NCBI GenBank assembly: GCA_963736325.1
Contig: CAVTOG010000009.1
Span: forward strand, 1,054,001-1,118,000
DNA from: Actinoallomurus sp963736325
GTDB taxonomy: Bacteria; Actinomycetota; Actinomycetes; Streptosporangiales; Streptosporangiaceae
Length of the DNA: 64,000 nt
Direction of reading: 5' to 3'
The position numbers and the translations under genes are program-made. Below, one piece after another: positions 7,066 through 15,005 of this stretch. Each line of letters begins with the position of its first letter. Positions within the stretch are counted from its first letter, which is position 1. The notes beneath the pieces are model-generated. The model was given only the letters and a program-made list of their open reading frames with translations. It was not told the DNA's origin and made no database searches.

Positions 7066-8094
7066 CTAGAGCAGAGGACGCGTCAGGATCTTGCCGTACT
7101 CGCGCGACCCGGCCAGCCGCAGCAGCGTGGCGGGCAGTTCGGCGAGGGAGACCTCGGATGTGATCAGGCGTTCGACGCCGAGGCCGTCCGGGGTGCCGGC
7201 GAGGGCGTGCAGGGCCTTGGCGAAGTCGCCCGCGGTCGTGCCGTAGCTGCCGCCGATCGTCACCGGCTTGCCGTGCCAGCGGGCCGTACGCGCCAGCTCG
7301 GATCGCCGTACGGTGTCGAGGTCGCAGCCGAGCCCTGCCAGCCGGTCGCCGGCCGCGGTGCCGCCGTAGAGCATGACCAGCCCGCGCGGCCGTACGAACC
7401 CGAGCGCGCTCGTGAGCAGCTCCGGCAGGACGAAGCTGGTCGCGACGATCACGATGTCGTACTCGGAGCCGCCGGCCTCCGACAGGAGCGAGCCGCCGAT
7501 CCCGGGCAGCGCGCGCCGCTCGGCGAGGAAGGCCAGCCGCGAGCCGTCGCGGTTGGCGACGTGCACGCGCGCGCCCGCGGACTCGGCGAGCCGCGCGATG
7601 AGCACTCCGGCCATCCCGGCGCCGATGACGCACAGGGACGCGCCGCGCAGGCTCGAACCGCCGAGGTGGGTGCGGGCCATGGTCAGGCAGTGGGAGGCGC
7701 ACGCCATCGGCTCGGCGAACACGAGGCGGCGCGCGTTGATCCCGGCCGGTGCGAGGGGCAGCGCGCGTACGAGCCGTGAGGCGTCGCCGCCGACCCACAT
7801 CGAGCGGGCGAAGCCGGTGCCGCGCCGCAGGGGGACGTTCGGGTCGAGGCAGACGCGCGAGCCGACCGGCAGCCGCGGCGTGGAGCTCTCGGTGACGAGG
7901 CCGACCAGCTCGTGGCCGAACTGGCTCGGGCCGGGGCGCCGCCCGCCGACCTCCTTGAGGTCGGAGCGGCAGATCCCGACGAGCGTCGGCTCGACCAGTA
8001 CGGCGTCGGGGGTGTCCGGGCGTCTGGGCGGCGTGTGGGACAGCCGGGGGCCTTCGCCCGTCAGCTCAACGCTGAGTGGCGCCGAGTCGGTCAT
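7066..8094 (-). CDS. Zinc-type MDR dehydrogenase (ValN-like cyclitol reductase candidate)
   Basis: The 342-residue protein is a medium-chain alcohol/polyol dehydrogenase: GroES-like N-terminus with catalytic-zinc residues GICRSDLKEV and FGHELVGLV, then a Rossmann domain with LCVIGAGMAGVLIARLAE. The four-Cys structural-zinc loop that usually follows DPNVPC is absent (it reads DPNVPLRRGTGFARS), so only one zinc is expected. It starts at ATG 8094, overlapping the stop of the upstream aminotransferase by 4 bp (ATGA), so it is the last gene of the four-gene minus-strand operon. Validamycin biosynthesis uses a related reductase on the cyclitol; an equivalent role is inferred. Confidence 0.8.
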   Translation of the reverse strand: MTDSAPLSVELTGEGPRLSHTPPRRPDTPDAVLVEPTLVGICRSDLKEVGGRRPGPSQFGHELVGLVTESSTPRLPVGSRVCLDPNVPLRRGTGFARSMWVGGDASRLVRALPLAPAGINARRLVFAEPMACASHCLTMARTHLGGSSLRGASLCVIGAGMAGVLIARLAESAGARVHVANRDGSRLAFLAERRALPGIGGSLLSEAGGSEYDIVIVATSFVLPELLTSALGFVRPRGLVMLYGGTAAGDRLAGLGCDLDTVRRSELARTARWHGKPVTIGGSYGTTAGDFAKALHALAGTPDGLGVERLITSEVSLAELPATLLRLAGSREYGKILTRPLL

Positions 8095-9350
8095 GACCCG
8101 AGAGCCTCCAGCGCCTCGCCGAACCGATCCGCGACCAGCCCGGCGTCCTCGACCGACAGCACGAGCGGCGGTCGCAGCTCGATCACGTTGCCCAGCCCGT
8201 GCTCGGACACGCGGGTGATCACGCCGCGGTCCGACAGCGCCTTGGAGAACGCGGTCGCGAGGCGGTTCGACCGTGAGCCGTCCGGCTCGACCAGCTCGAC
8301 GCCGAGCATGAGCCCGACGCCGCGTACGTCGCCCAGGCAGGGGAAGTCGGCCCGCAGCGCGCGCAGCCGGTCCAAGAGCACGGTGCCGCTCGCGCGCACG
8401 CTCGCCAGGAACTCCGGCTTGCGCACCTCGTTCAGGGTCACCACCGCCGCCGCGGCCGACAGGGTGTGGCTGCCGTAGGTGAAGCCGTGCATCGAGCGGG
8501 GCATGCCGACGAGGCGTTCTTCGGTGAGGATCGCCGCGAGGGGGAACCCGCTGCCGGTCAGGCCCTTGGACACCGTCATGATGTGCGGCGTCACGCCGAA
8601 GTGGTCCGCGGCGAACAGCCGTCCGGTACGCCCGAGCCCGGTCTGGTTCTCGTCGAAGATCAGGATGATCCCGCGTTCCTCGCAGAACTCCTTGAGCCGC
8701 TCCAGGTAGCCCGGGGGAGGGACGACGTTGCCGCCGACGCCGCTGATCGGCTCGATGATCATGGCCGCGACGCTGCCGGAGCTCGCGTACGTGATGAAGT
8801 CGTCGATGCGGTCGACGCACCACATGCCGCAGGTGTCCGGAGTCTGCCGGTAGAAGCATCGGTAGCAGTACGGCTCGGGCACGTGCAGGGAGCCGGGCAG
8901 CCGGTTGGGGAACGGCTCGCGCATCCGCGAGGTGCCGTTGTAGCTGGCGGCGGCGATGCTCTGGCCGACGTGCCCGCGGAACGGCACGATCACGTCGCGC
9001 TTGCCGGTGAACCACTGGGCGATCTTGATGGCGCCCTCATTGGCGGTCGAGCCGCCGGAGCTGCGGAGGTTCACGCGGGTGAGGCCGGCCGGGCTCATGT
9101 CCACGAGCTGTTCCATCACCGTGTCCGTCGGCGCGGTGCGGAACGAGGAGCTGGCGAACACGATGTCGTCGAGCTGCCCGCGTACGGCGTCGAGCACGGC
9201 CGGGTGGTTGTGCCCGAGGACGAGGTTGAAGGTCCCCGACACGCAGTCCAGGTACTCCCGGCCCTTGGAGTCCCAGACACGCACACCCTCGCCCCGTACG
9301 AGCTCCGCGTCGCCGAGCTCGTAGTAGGCGAAGATCTGCGGGTCCTCCAT
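8091..9350 (-). CDS. Class III PLP aminotransferase (aminocyclitol-forming candidate)
   Basis: The 419-residue protein is a class III aminotransferase: GTFNLVLGHNHPAVLDAV near the N-terminus, SSGGSTANEGAIKIA, the PLP-contact motif IFDENQTGLGRTG, and the Schiff-base lysine in MTVSKGLTGSGFPLAAIL. A cysteine-rich insert (YCYRCFYRQTPDTCGMWC) is like that of some GABA/AGXT2-type members. The start ATG 9350 shares one base with the stop of the VldE-like gene (TGATG), and its stop overlaps the next gene by 4 bp. In the pathway it would install the amino group on a keto-cyclitol (as ValM does in validamycin). The exact substrate cannot be seen. Confidence 0.85.
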   Translation of the reverse strand: MEDPQIFAYYELGDAELVRGEGVRVWDSKGREYLDCVSGTFNLVLGHNHPAVLDAVRGQLDDIVFASSSFRTAPTDTVMEQLVDMSPAGLTRVNLRSSGGSTANEGAIKIAQWFTGKRDVIVPFRGHVGQSIAAASYNGTSRMREPFPNRLPGSLHVPEPYCYRCFYRQTPDTCGMWCVDRIDDFITYASSGSVAAMIIEPISGVGGNVVPPPGYLERLKEFCEERGIILIFDENQTGLGRTGRLFAADHFGVTPHIMTVSKGLTGSGFPLAAILTEERLVGMPRSMHGFTYGSHTLSAAAAVVTLNEVRKPEFLASVRASGTVLLDRLRALRADFPCLGDVRGVGLMLGVELVEPDGSRSNRLATAFSKALSDRGVITRVSEHGLGNVIELRPPLVLSVEDAGLVADRFGEALEALGS

Positions 9351-10777
9351 CAGCGCACGTCCAGGCTTCTCAGCTGCTCGGTGACCCACGACTCCAGGGT
9401 CCACGGGCGCGCGGTGTCGCGGCGCAGGCTCGCCGCCTTCGCGCGGTCGGCCGGGTCGGCCAGCAGCCCGGCGGCGATGGCCTCGGCCTGCTCGACGATG
9501 TCGTACGGGTTGACGGTGCGGCACACCGGCGCGAGGATCTCGGCCGCGCCGGCCATCTCCGACAGCACCACCTCGGCGTCGCGCTCGTTGACGAGCGGCG
9601 CCTCGAAGACGCTGAGGTTCTGGCCGTCGACGGTCGAGTTGAAGACCAGCAGGTCGGCGCGTTCGAAGCAGCCGAACGAGTGCCCGACCTCGTTGTCGCA
9701 GTGCGTGCGCACGGTGTCGGCGCCGAGCTCGGCGTTGGCCTCGGCGACGGCCTTCTCCACGCGCTCCTGATACTCGGCGTTGGCGGCCACGTACAGCCGG
9801 TTCGGGTTCATCCGCACCAGCATCCGGGTGCCGCGCAGCCGTTCGTTCCGCTGAACGGCGAGCACGAAGGCGCGTACGGCGCGCTCGGCGTTCTTGATCG
9901 GGTCGGTGCGCCCAGAGTGCACGACGAGCGGGTGGTCGCCGGCCCACTCCTCGATGCCGTCCGGCAGCTTGGCGTCGCGGCGGTGCAGCGTCTCCGGGCT
10001 GTAGCCCAGAGGCTGCGTGCACACCTTCGTCAGGTGGCCGTTCCGCCGTACGGTGCAGGCCGTCATGTCGACCTCGGCGTCGGGCAGCAGGTCGGCGACG
10101 GATGCCAGGAAGTTCGTGGTCCAGCGGCGTGCGAAGAACCCGATCGTGTCGGCGGCGAGCATGCCCTCCAGCACGCCGGTGCGCATCGCGCGGGGCAGAA
10201 TCCGCCAATAGTCGGCCGAGGGCCACGGGATGTGCACGAACAGCAGGATCGGCGCGCCGGGCCGCTGCGCCCGCAGCTTCTCCGGGACGCAGACGAGCTG
10301 GTAGTCGTGGACCAGGAACACCGGGTCGTCCGCGTCCGCCGAGCGCCGCAGCAGCTCGTCGGCGAAGTCGTCGGTGAACTCCCCGAACCTCCGCCACGCC
10401 TCCCGCGTCTCCTCGCCGAAGGACGGCGTGGTCCAGCGGTCCCAGCCGTAGTTGTTGCCGGCCCACATCAGCTCGGCGGTGAAGAAGTTCTGCACGATGC
10501 GGAAGGTCTCGCGGTCGTGCCGCAACTGGTGGAGCCGCACCTCGCGCCCGGAGGGCAGCTCGATGCGCATGCCGTCGGGGTTCTCCTCGGCGGCCCGGTG
10601 GTCGTCGTCGCTGTCCGCGCTGACGATCCACGCCACGTCGAGGTATCCGGCCTGTTCGGCGACCACGTTGCCGGTGCCGCCCGGTGCCAGCCAGGCGCGC
10701 AGCTGACCGGGGTCATCCGGGTCGGGCGCGTAGCTGACCACCGCGCGTTTGCTGGCGAGGAAGACGCGCTTGCTCAC
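9350..10777 (-). CDS. vldE: VldE/ValL-like pseudoglycosyltransferase (GT20 fold)
   Basis: The protein (475 residues from GTG 10777) belongs to the trehalose-6-phosphate synthase fold but carries the signatures of validoxylamine A 7'-phosphate synthase: N-terminal FLASKRAVVSY, WLAPGGTGNVVAEQAG, NYGWDRWTTPSFG, VFLVHDYQLVCVPEKLR, ILLFVHIPWPSADYWRILP, and the donor-phosphate region VVHSGRTDPIKNAERAVRAF, then NSTVDGQNLSVFEAPLVNERD. Known VldE joins GDP-valienol to validamine 7-phosphate through a nitrogen rather than an oxygen bridge. GTG 10777 is preceded by GGAGG 9 bp upstream; a TTG at 10783 is the alternative. The tight operon with an aminotransferase and an SDR, divergent from a cyclase operon, supports the role. 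Confidence 0.88.
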   Translation of the reverse strand: MSKRVFLASKRAVVSYAPDPDDPGQLRAWLAPGGTGNVVAEQAGYLDVAWIVSADSDDDHRAAEENPDGMRIELPSGREVRLHQLRHDRETFRIVQNFFTAELMWAGNNYGWDRWTTPSFGEETREAWRRFGEFTDDFADELLRRSADADDPVFLVHDYQLVCVPEKLRAQRPGAPILLFVHIPWPSADYWRILPRAMRTGVLEGMLAADTIGFFARRWTTNFLASVADLLPDAEVDMTACTVRRNGHLTKVCTQPLGYSPETLHRRDAKLPDGIEEWAGDHPLVVHSGRTDPIKNAERAVRAFVLAVQRNERLRGTRMLVRMNPNRLYVAANAEYQERVEKAVAEANAELGADTVRTHCDNEVGHSFGCFERADLLVFNSTVDGQNLSVFEAPLVNERDAEVVLSEMAGAAEILAPVCRTVNPYDIVEQAEAIAAGLLADPADRAKAASLRRDTARPWTLESWVTEQLRSLDVR

Positions 10778-10779
10778 TC

Positions 10780-11694
10780 TCAATCCTCCATTGGTAGAGG
10801 TTCGCCGGCGAGCGCGAGTCCCGCCAGGCGGCGGGTCCCCTCATCGACGTCCACGGGCATCAGTCCGGCCAGCTCGGGCAGGCCGGCGGCCTCCTCGCTG
10901 TGCAGGCAGGCGTTGTCCGGCCGGCAGGCGTACGGGGTGCGGGCTTTGCCGGCGGGGCGTACGAGGCCGTCGTCCAGGCCGAGCCCCTTGGCGATCCGGC
11001 CGGCCCACTCGTATCGGGACAGCCGTTCGGGCCCGCCGAGGTGCAGCACGCCGGTACGCCCCGAGCCGAGCAGCGCCATCGACCAGGCGGCGACGTCGTC
11101 GACGAGCACGGCCGTGTTCCAGTGGTCGGTGGGCGCGTCGACCGTCCGTCCCTCGCGGAGCCGTCGCGCGCAGGTGGTGAAGTAGTTGGGGCGATGCCCG
11201 TCGGGGTCCCAGCCGTAGACCAGGCTCACGCGCAGGGCCATGCCGTGGCCGGTGTCCAGCACGGCGCGCTCGGCGGCCAGTTTGGCGCGGCCGTACGCGT
11301 TGGCGGGCGTCGGGGTGTCGGACTCGCCGTAGGTCGGTCGGGTGCCGGGGAACACGTTGTCGGTCGAGATCAGCAGCAGCGGACGGCCGCCGGCCGTGGC
11401 CGCCAGGTTCGAGGCGCCGCCGCCGTGCGCGGCCATCGCCTCTTCGGCGTGCTCCTCACACCAGGTGATGTCGGACGGGCCGTGCACGGCCACGATCGCG
11501 TCCGGCGCGATGCGGCGTACGGCGTCGGCGCAGGCGTGTGGATCGCGGACGTCCAGCTCGTGCCAGGCGGACCCGTCGGCGGAGCGCGCGGTCGGCCGGT
11601 TACGGGAGCAGAGCACGGCCTCGCCGCCCAGCTCACGGGCCTGTGCGCCGATATGGCCGCCGAGATAGCCGCTGCCCACCACCATCGTCAGCAT
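10780..11694 (-). CDS. RmlD-like NAD(P)-dependent SDR reductase
   Basis: The 304-residue protein is an extended SDR close to dTDP-4-dehydrorhamnose reductase: nucleotide motif VVGSGYLGGHIGAQA, ELDVRDPHACADAVRRIAPDAIV, LLISTDNVFPG, and the catalytic YxxxK in ANAYGRAKLAAERAVL. It is the first gene of the minus-strand operon, starting at ATG 11694; its stop lies 2 bp before the GTG of the VldE-like gene. A ketone reduction or epimerisation on the cyclitol or sugar partner is likely. No direct counterpart is obvious in the minimal validamycin pathway, so it may set the structure of the acceptor half. Confidence 0.8.
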   Translation of the reverse strand: MLTMVVGSGYLGGHIGAQARELGGEAVLCSRNRPTARSADGSAWHELDVRDPHACADAVRRIAPDAIVAVHGPSDITWCEEHAEEAMAAHGGGASNLAATAGGRPLLLISTDNVFPGTRPTYGESDTPTPANAYGRAKLAAERAVLDTGHGMALRVSLVYGWDPDGHRPNYFTTCARRLREGRTVDAPTDHWNTAVLVDDVAAWSMALLGSGRTGVLHLGGPERLSRYEWAGRIAKGLGLDDGLVRPAGKARTPYACRPDNACLHSEEAAGLPELAGLMPVDVDEGTRRLAGLALAGEPLPMED

Positions 11695-11748
11695 CGCCGG
11701 GCCGCCCGGTGAACCGTTCCACGTCTCGTCTGCATCGTTCCAGTCTTT

Positions 11749-11777
11749 GACAAATGTTGCCTTTGATAAACATTGTC
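11749..11777. promoter_or_regulatory. Imperfect inverted repeat between the two cyclitol operons
   Basis: GACAAATGTT (11749-11758) and AACATTGTC (11769-11777) form an imperfect dyad (one extra base in the left arm) in the AT-richer 156-bp gap between the divergent operons. It overlaps a TTGACA (11748-11753), so it could serve as a shared operator. No regulator gene lies in the cluster. The downstream cyclase has a good ribosome binding site (AAGGAAG) at about 11840. Confidence 0.4.
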
Positions 11778-11850
11778 TAGATCAAGCTACTCTGGCACGG
11801 TTTTGGGTACTTGCCTGACACGATCTGTTGATCATGGGTAAGGAAGTGAG

Positions 11851-13023
11851 ATGGCCGAGGAAGGTTACGTCGTTCGCGATCAGATCCCCTTGTCAGCGAC
11901 CTCGTCGGCCATCGAGGTGAGCCATGAGCGGCAGGACAGTTACCGGATCCACGTCGTCGAGGACGCCTCCGAAGCGGTGAATGTGCTGGTCGGAGAATTG
12001 GACGGCCGCCGGGCCGCGGTCATCACCGAGGAGACCGTCGCCGGGCTCCCGGCGTACGGCATCACCGGGTCCCTGGAGGAGCGCGGCCTCCTGCTCGGCA
12101 GCCTGGTGCTGCCGCCCGGAGAGCAGAGCAAGTCGATGGAAACGGCCTACCGCGCCATCGACTGGCTCGCCGAGATCGGCCTCGCCCGGCGCGACGTCGT
12201 GGTGGCGCTCGGCGGCGGAATGATCATGGACACCGTGGGGTGGGTGGCCAGCGCGTACATGCGCGGAGTGCCCTACATCAACGTCCCGACCACGCTGCTC
12301 GCGCAGGTCGACGCCGGAATCGGCGGAAAAGTCGCGGTCGACCACAACGAGGCCAAGAATCTCGTCGGCGCTTTCTACCAGCCGCGCGCCGTCATCTCCT
12401 GTCTGGAGTACCTCGAAACGCTCGATACGCGGCAGGCGCGCGCCGGTCTCGCCGAAGTTGTCAAAAAGGCGATAATCGCCTCACCGGAGCTCTTCGAATT
12501 CATCGAGAAGAACGCCGACGACCTGGTCGAATGCCGTCCCGAAGCGATCGGGCCCCTCGTACGCGCGGCCAGCACCATCAAGACACAGCTCGTCGGGCGC
12601 GACCCGTACGAGGTGGACCTGCGCCGCCCGCTGAACTTCGGGCACACCGTCGGGCACGCCGTGGAGACGACCACCGGCTACGGTCCCGTGCTGCACGGCG
12701 AGGCGGTCGCGTTCGGCATGGCCGTCGCGCTCGACATCTCGCGCGCCCGCGGCCTGCTCGACCCGGTGCTCACCGAGCGGATCGTCGAGCTGCTCACACG
12801 CCTCGGCCTTCCGGTGCTCCTGGACCAGCTACGGTCCACGCCCGACATCGACGACGTGCTCGCGGCACTGGCCAAGATCCGCGAGATCCGCGACGGCAGC
12901 CTGCGTTTCGTCCTCCCGGTCGACCTGGGCGCCACGATGATCGCCGACGACGTCACCGAGGACGAGGTGCGCGTCGCCCTCCTGCGCAACGCGGCGGCCG
13001 GCCTGCGGGCGGCGGCCGGTTGA
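11851..13023 (+). CDS. Sugar-phosphate cyclase, 3-dehydroquinate-synthase-like
   Basis: The 390-residue protein belongs to the dehydroquinate synthase/sugar phosphate cyclase superfamily, NAD- and metal-dependent enzymes that cyclise heptulose phosphates. Visible are the NAD loop VVALGGGMIMDTVGWVASAY, VPTTLLAQVDAGIGGKVAVD, AKNLVGAFYQP, and metal ligands in AGLAEVVKKAI, NFGHTVGHAVE and VLHGEAVAFG. The C-terminal DKKxxDGxLRFVL of true dehydroquinate synthase reads IREIRDGSLRFVL, so a phosphate-binding lysine pair is lost. It also lacks the GHKNRLG-type loop I associate with 2-epi-5-epi-valiolone synthases. Its class (dehydroquinate, 2-epi-valiolone, 2-epi-5-epi-valiolone or other) is unresolved. 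It leads the plus-strand operon and shares one base with the next gene (TGATG). Confidence 0.85.
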   Translation: MAEEGYVVRDQIPLSATSSAIEVSHERQDSYRIHVVEDASEAVNVLVGELDGRRAAVITEETVAGLPAYGITGSLEERGLLLGSLVLPPGEQSKSMETAYRAIDWLAEIGLARRDVVVALGGGMIMDTVGWVASAYMRGVPYINVPTTLLAQVDAGIGGKVAVDHNEAKNLVGAFYQPRAVISCLEYLETLDTRQARAGLAEVVKKAIIASPELFEFIEKNADDLVECRPEAIGPLVRAASTIKTQLVGRDPYEVDLRRPLNFGHTVGHAVETTTGYGPVLHGEAVAFGMAVALDISRARGLLDPVLTERIVELLTRLGLPVLLDQLRSTPDIDDVLAALAKIREIRDGSLRFVLPVDLGATMIADDVTEDEVRVALLRNAAAGLRAAAG

Positions 13024-15005
13024 TGACTCCGCTCTGGGCCGTCGACGCCGGCGGCAGCACCACCACGCTGATCGTGGGCGGTGGCACGAAGACGTACGGG
13101 TCGGTCAACCCCGCCTCCGTCGGCCCCGACTCGGCCGACCAGACTCTTCGCACCGTTTTCGCCGAGGTCGCCTCCACCTTGGACGGCCGTCTCGCCGCGG
13201 GCTGGATCGCCACCGCCGCGGTCGACCTCACCGACCCCGGCGACGAGCTGCGCCGCGTGTGCGAGCTGGCGCGAGGCGCCGGGGTGCGCGGGCGGCTGGC
13301 GGTCTCCAACGACTCGGTGCCCTGGCTGGTCGCCCCGCCGCTCGGCGGGCGCGGCGTCGTGCTGGTGTGCGGCACCGGCTCGGGCTTCATCGCCTCCGAC
13401 GGCCGGTCGGGCCTGTGCCGTGTCGGCGGTTGTGAGTACCTGGGCAGCGACGAGGGCAGCGCGTTCGCGATCGGCCTGGCCGGGCTGCGCGCCGCGGTAC
13501 GCGCCGGCGACGGCCGCGGTCCGGCGACCGAAATCGGCGCGCGGCTGACCGCGGAGTTCGGCCTATCCCCGGCGGAGCTGGCACGCGACCTCGCCGGAGA
13601 GGCGTTCCCCAAGGCGGCCGTCGCCGCCCTGGCGCACGCGGTCACCGACGCCTGGGAGGCCGGAGACGAACCCGCGGCCGGGCTGGTCGCGGACGCCGTC
13701 GGCGAGCTGGTGCTGGGCGTGCGCACCGCGCGCGACCGCGCCGGCCTCACCGGCGACTGGTCCGTCGCCGCGGGCGGCGGCGTCCTACGCGGTTCCCCGG
13801 CGATGCTGGCCGAGCTGGAGCGGCGGCTCCACGCGGAGGTGTCCGCCACCGAGGTCTCGCTGGTGACCGCACCCGTGGAGTCCGTGCAGGCCGCCCTCGG
13901 TTCCTGCGTGCGCGGCGGAGAGCTGCGGCCACCTCCCGGCCCGGCCGGCCAGGCCGTCTGGCTGGAGGACCTCGACCCGGCCGCGCCGCCACGGCCCGTA
14001 CGCCCGCCCGTGCGCGCGGCGTCCCGCGCCGGTGACCGGCAGATCTCCATCGGCCTGTGCCTGGCGGCCTGGGGCGGCTCGGACCTGACGGCCGCGCTGG
14101 AGTACGCCGCGCGGGTCGAGGCGGACGCGGTGGACCTGCCCACCGACAGCACGTCCGGCCTGGTCGACCTGGCGCGGTGGGCCCGCGACGGCGACTACCG
14201 CACCCGGCTGCGCGAGGCGACCGGCGGTGTCGACGTGGGCTGCGTCAGCAACAGCAGGGACACCCAGCTGCTCCTCGGCCCGCACGGCCCGCACACCGAC
14301 CCCGTACGCGCCGGGCACGTCCGGGTGAAGCGCGAGCACGCCCTGCGGCACGCCATGGACACCGTACGCCTCGCCGCCGACCTCGGATCGTCAAAGGTCA
14401 GGTTGATGTTCGGGGTGCCGGACGTGTCACGCTGGCTCTCGTGGTGGCACAGCTCGGTGAGCTGGGCCGACAACGTCGCCATGTGGTGCGCGCAGGTACG
14501 CCCGGTGCTGTCCCTGGCCGCCGAGCACGGCGTGACCCTCCTGATCGAGCCGCACCCCAAGCAGGTCGTCTACGACCGGGCCAGCGCGCGGCAGCTGCTC
14601 GACGCGGTCGCGCTCACCGAGACCCGCGCCCCGGTGCGTCTCTGCGTCGACCCGGCGAACCTCGCCGCGACCGGCCACGACCCGGTCGAGGCCGTACGCG
14701 GCTGGGGCGACGAGCTCGGGGCCGCGCACGCCAAGGACATGGAGCGCTGGACCGGGCCGCGCGACCCGCACGGCGCCGGCTGGTCGCGGTACGGGCCCGG
14801 GCCGCCGATCCGGTTCCGCGCGCTGGGCGCGGGCGGCCTGCCCTGGCCCGCGATCGTGTCCGCGCTGCTGGACGAGGAGTTCCACGGCGTGCTGTACGTC
14901 GAGCACGAGGACGCCCTGCTGCCGCGCGAGCAGAGCGTGGCCACGTCGGTGCGGCTCCTGCACGACCTGCTTCCACAGGGCAGCCCTCAGGGGAGGACGT
15001 GGTGA
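13023..15005 (+). CDS. Bifunctional BadF/BcrA-type kinase - sugar phosphate epimerase fusion
   Basis: This 660-residue protein joins two enzymes. Residues about 1-300 form a BadF/BadG/BcrA-type kinase (GlcNAc-kinase like) with WAVDAGGSTTTLIVGG, LVCGTGSGFIASDG, GCEYLGSDEGSAFAIG and AAGGGVLRGSP. After a Pro-rich linker, residues about 345-655 form a xylose-isomerase-like TIM barrel of the sugar phosphate isomerase/epimerase family with expected metal ligands Glu (LLIEPHPKQ), Asp (LCVDPANL), His (GAAHAKDME) and Glu (YVEHED). Acarbose and validamycin routes use a separate cyclitol 7-kinase and an epimerase in succession; here the two steps appear fused. ATG 13023 overlaps the cyclase stop, and GTG 15002 of the next gene overlaps this stop. 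Confidence 0.8.
   Translation: MTPLWAVDAGGSTTTLIVGGGTKTYGSVNPASVGPDSADQTLRTVFAEVASTLDGRLAAGWIATAAVDLTDPGDELRRVCELARGAGVRGRLAVSNDSVPWLVAPPLGGRGVVLVCGTGSGFIASDGRSGLCRVGGCEYLGSDEGSAFAIGLAGLRAAVRAGDGRGPATEIGARLTAEFGLSPAELARDLAGEAFPKAAVAALAHAVTDAWEAGDEPAAGLVADAVGELVLGVRTARDRAGLTGDWSVAAGGGVLRGSPAMLAELERRLHAEVSATEVSLVTAPVESVQAALGSCVRGGELRPPPGPAGQAVWLEDLDPAAPPRPVRPPVRAASRAGDRQISIGLCLAAWGGSDLTAALEYAARVEADAVDLPTDSTSGLVDLARWARDGDYRTRLREATGGVDVGCVSNSRDTQLLLGPHGPHTDPVRAGHVRVKREHALRHAMDTVRLAADLGSSKVRLMFGVPDVSRWLSWWHSSVSWADNVAMWCAQVRPVLSLAAEHGVTLLIEPHPKQVVYDRASARQLLDAVALTETRAPVRLCVDPANLAATGHDPVEAVRGWGDELGAAHAKDMERWTGPRDPHGAGWSRYGPGPPIRFRALGAGGLPWPAIVSALLDEEFHGVLYVEHEDALLPREQSVATSVRLLHDLLPQGSPQGRTW

Noticed and set aside
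8091..10631. Fusion of the aminotransferase to an upstream frame
   Set aside because: The upstream part of this open frame overlaps the VldE-like gene in another frame; the aminotransferase has its own ATG at 9350 in a TGATG junction and conserved start.
9680..11185. A 501-residue plus-strand frame opposite the VldE-like and SDR genes
   Set aside because: Composition is typical of an antisense frame, with no motif or start signal. The minus strand carries recognised enzymes with tight overlaps.
11851..13023. Calling the cyclase valA / 2-epi-5-epi-valiolone synthase
   Set aside because: Motifs fit dehydroquinate-synthase-like enzymes better, and the diagnostic loop I associate with that class is missing. 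Left as unresolved class.
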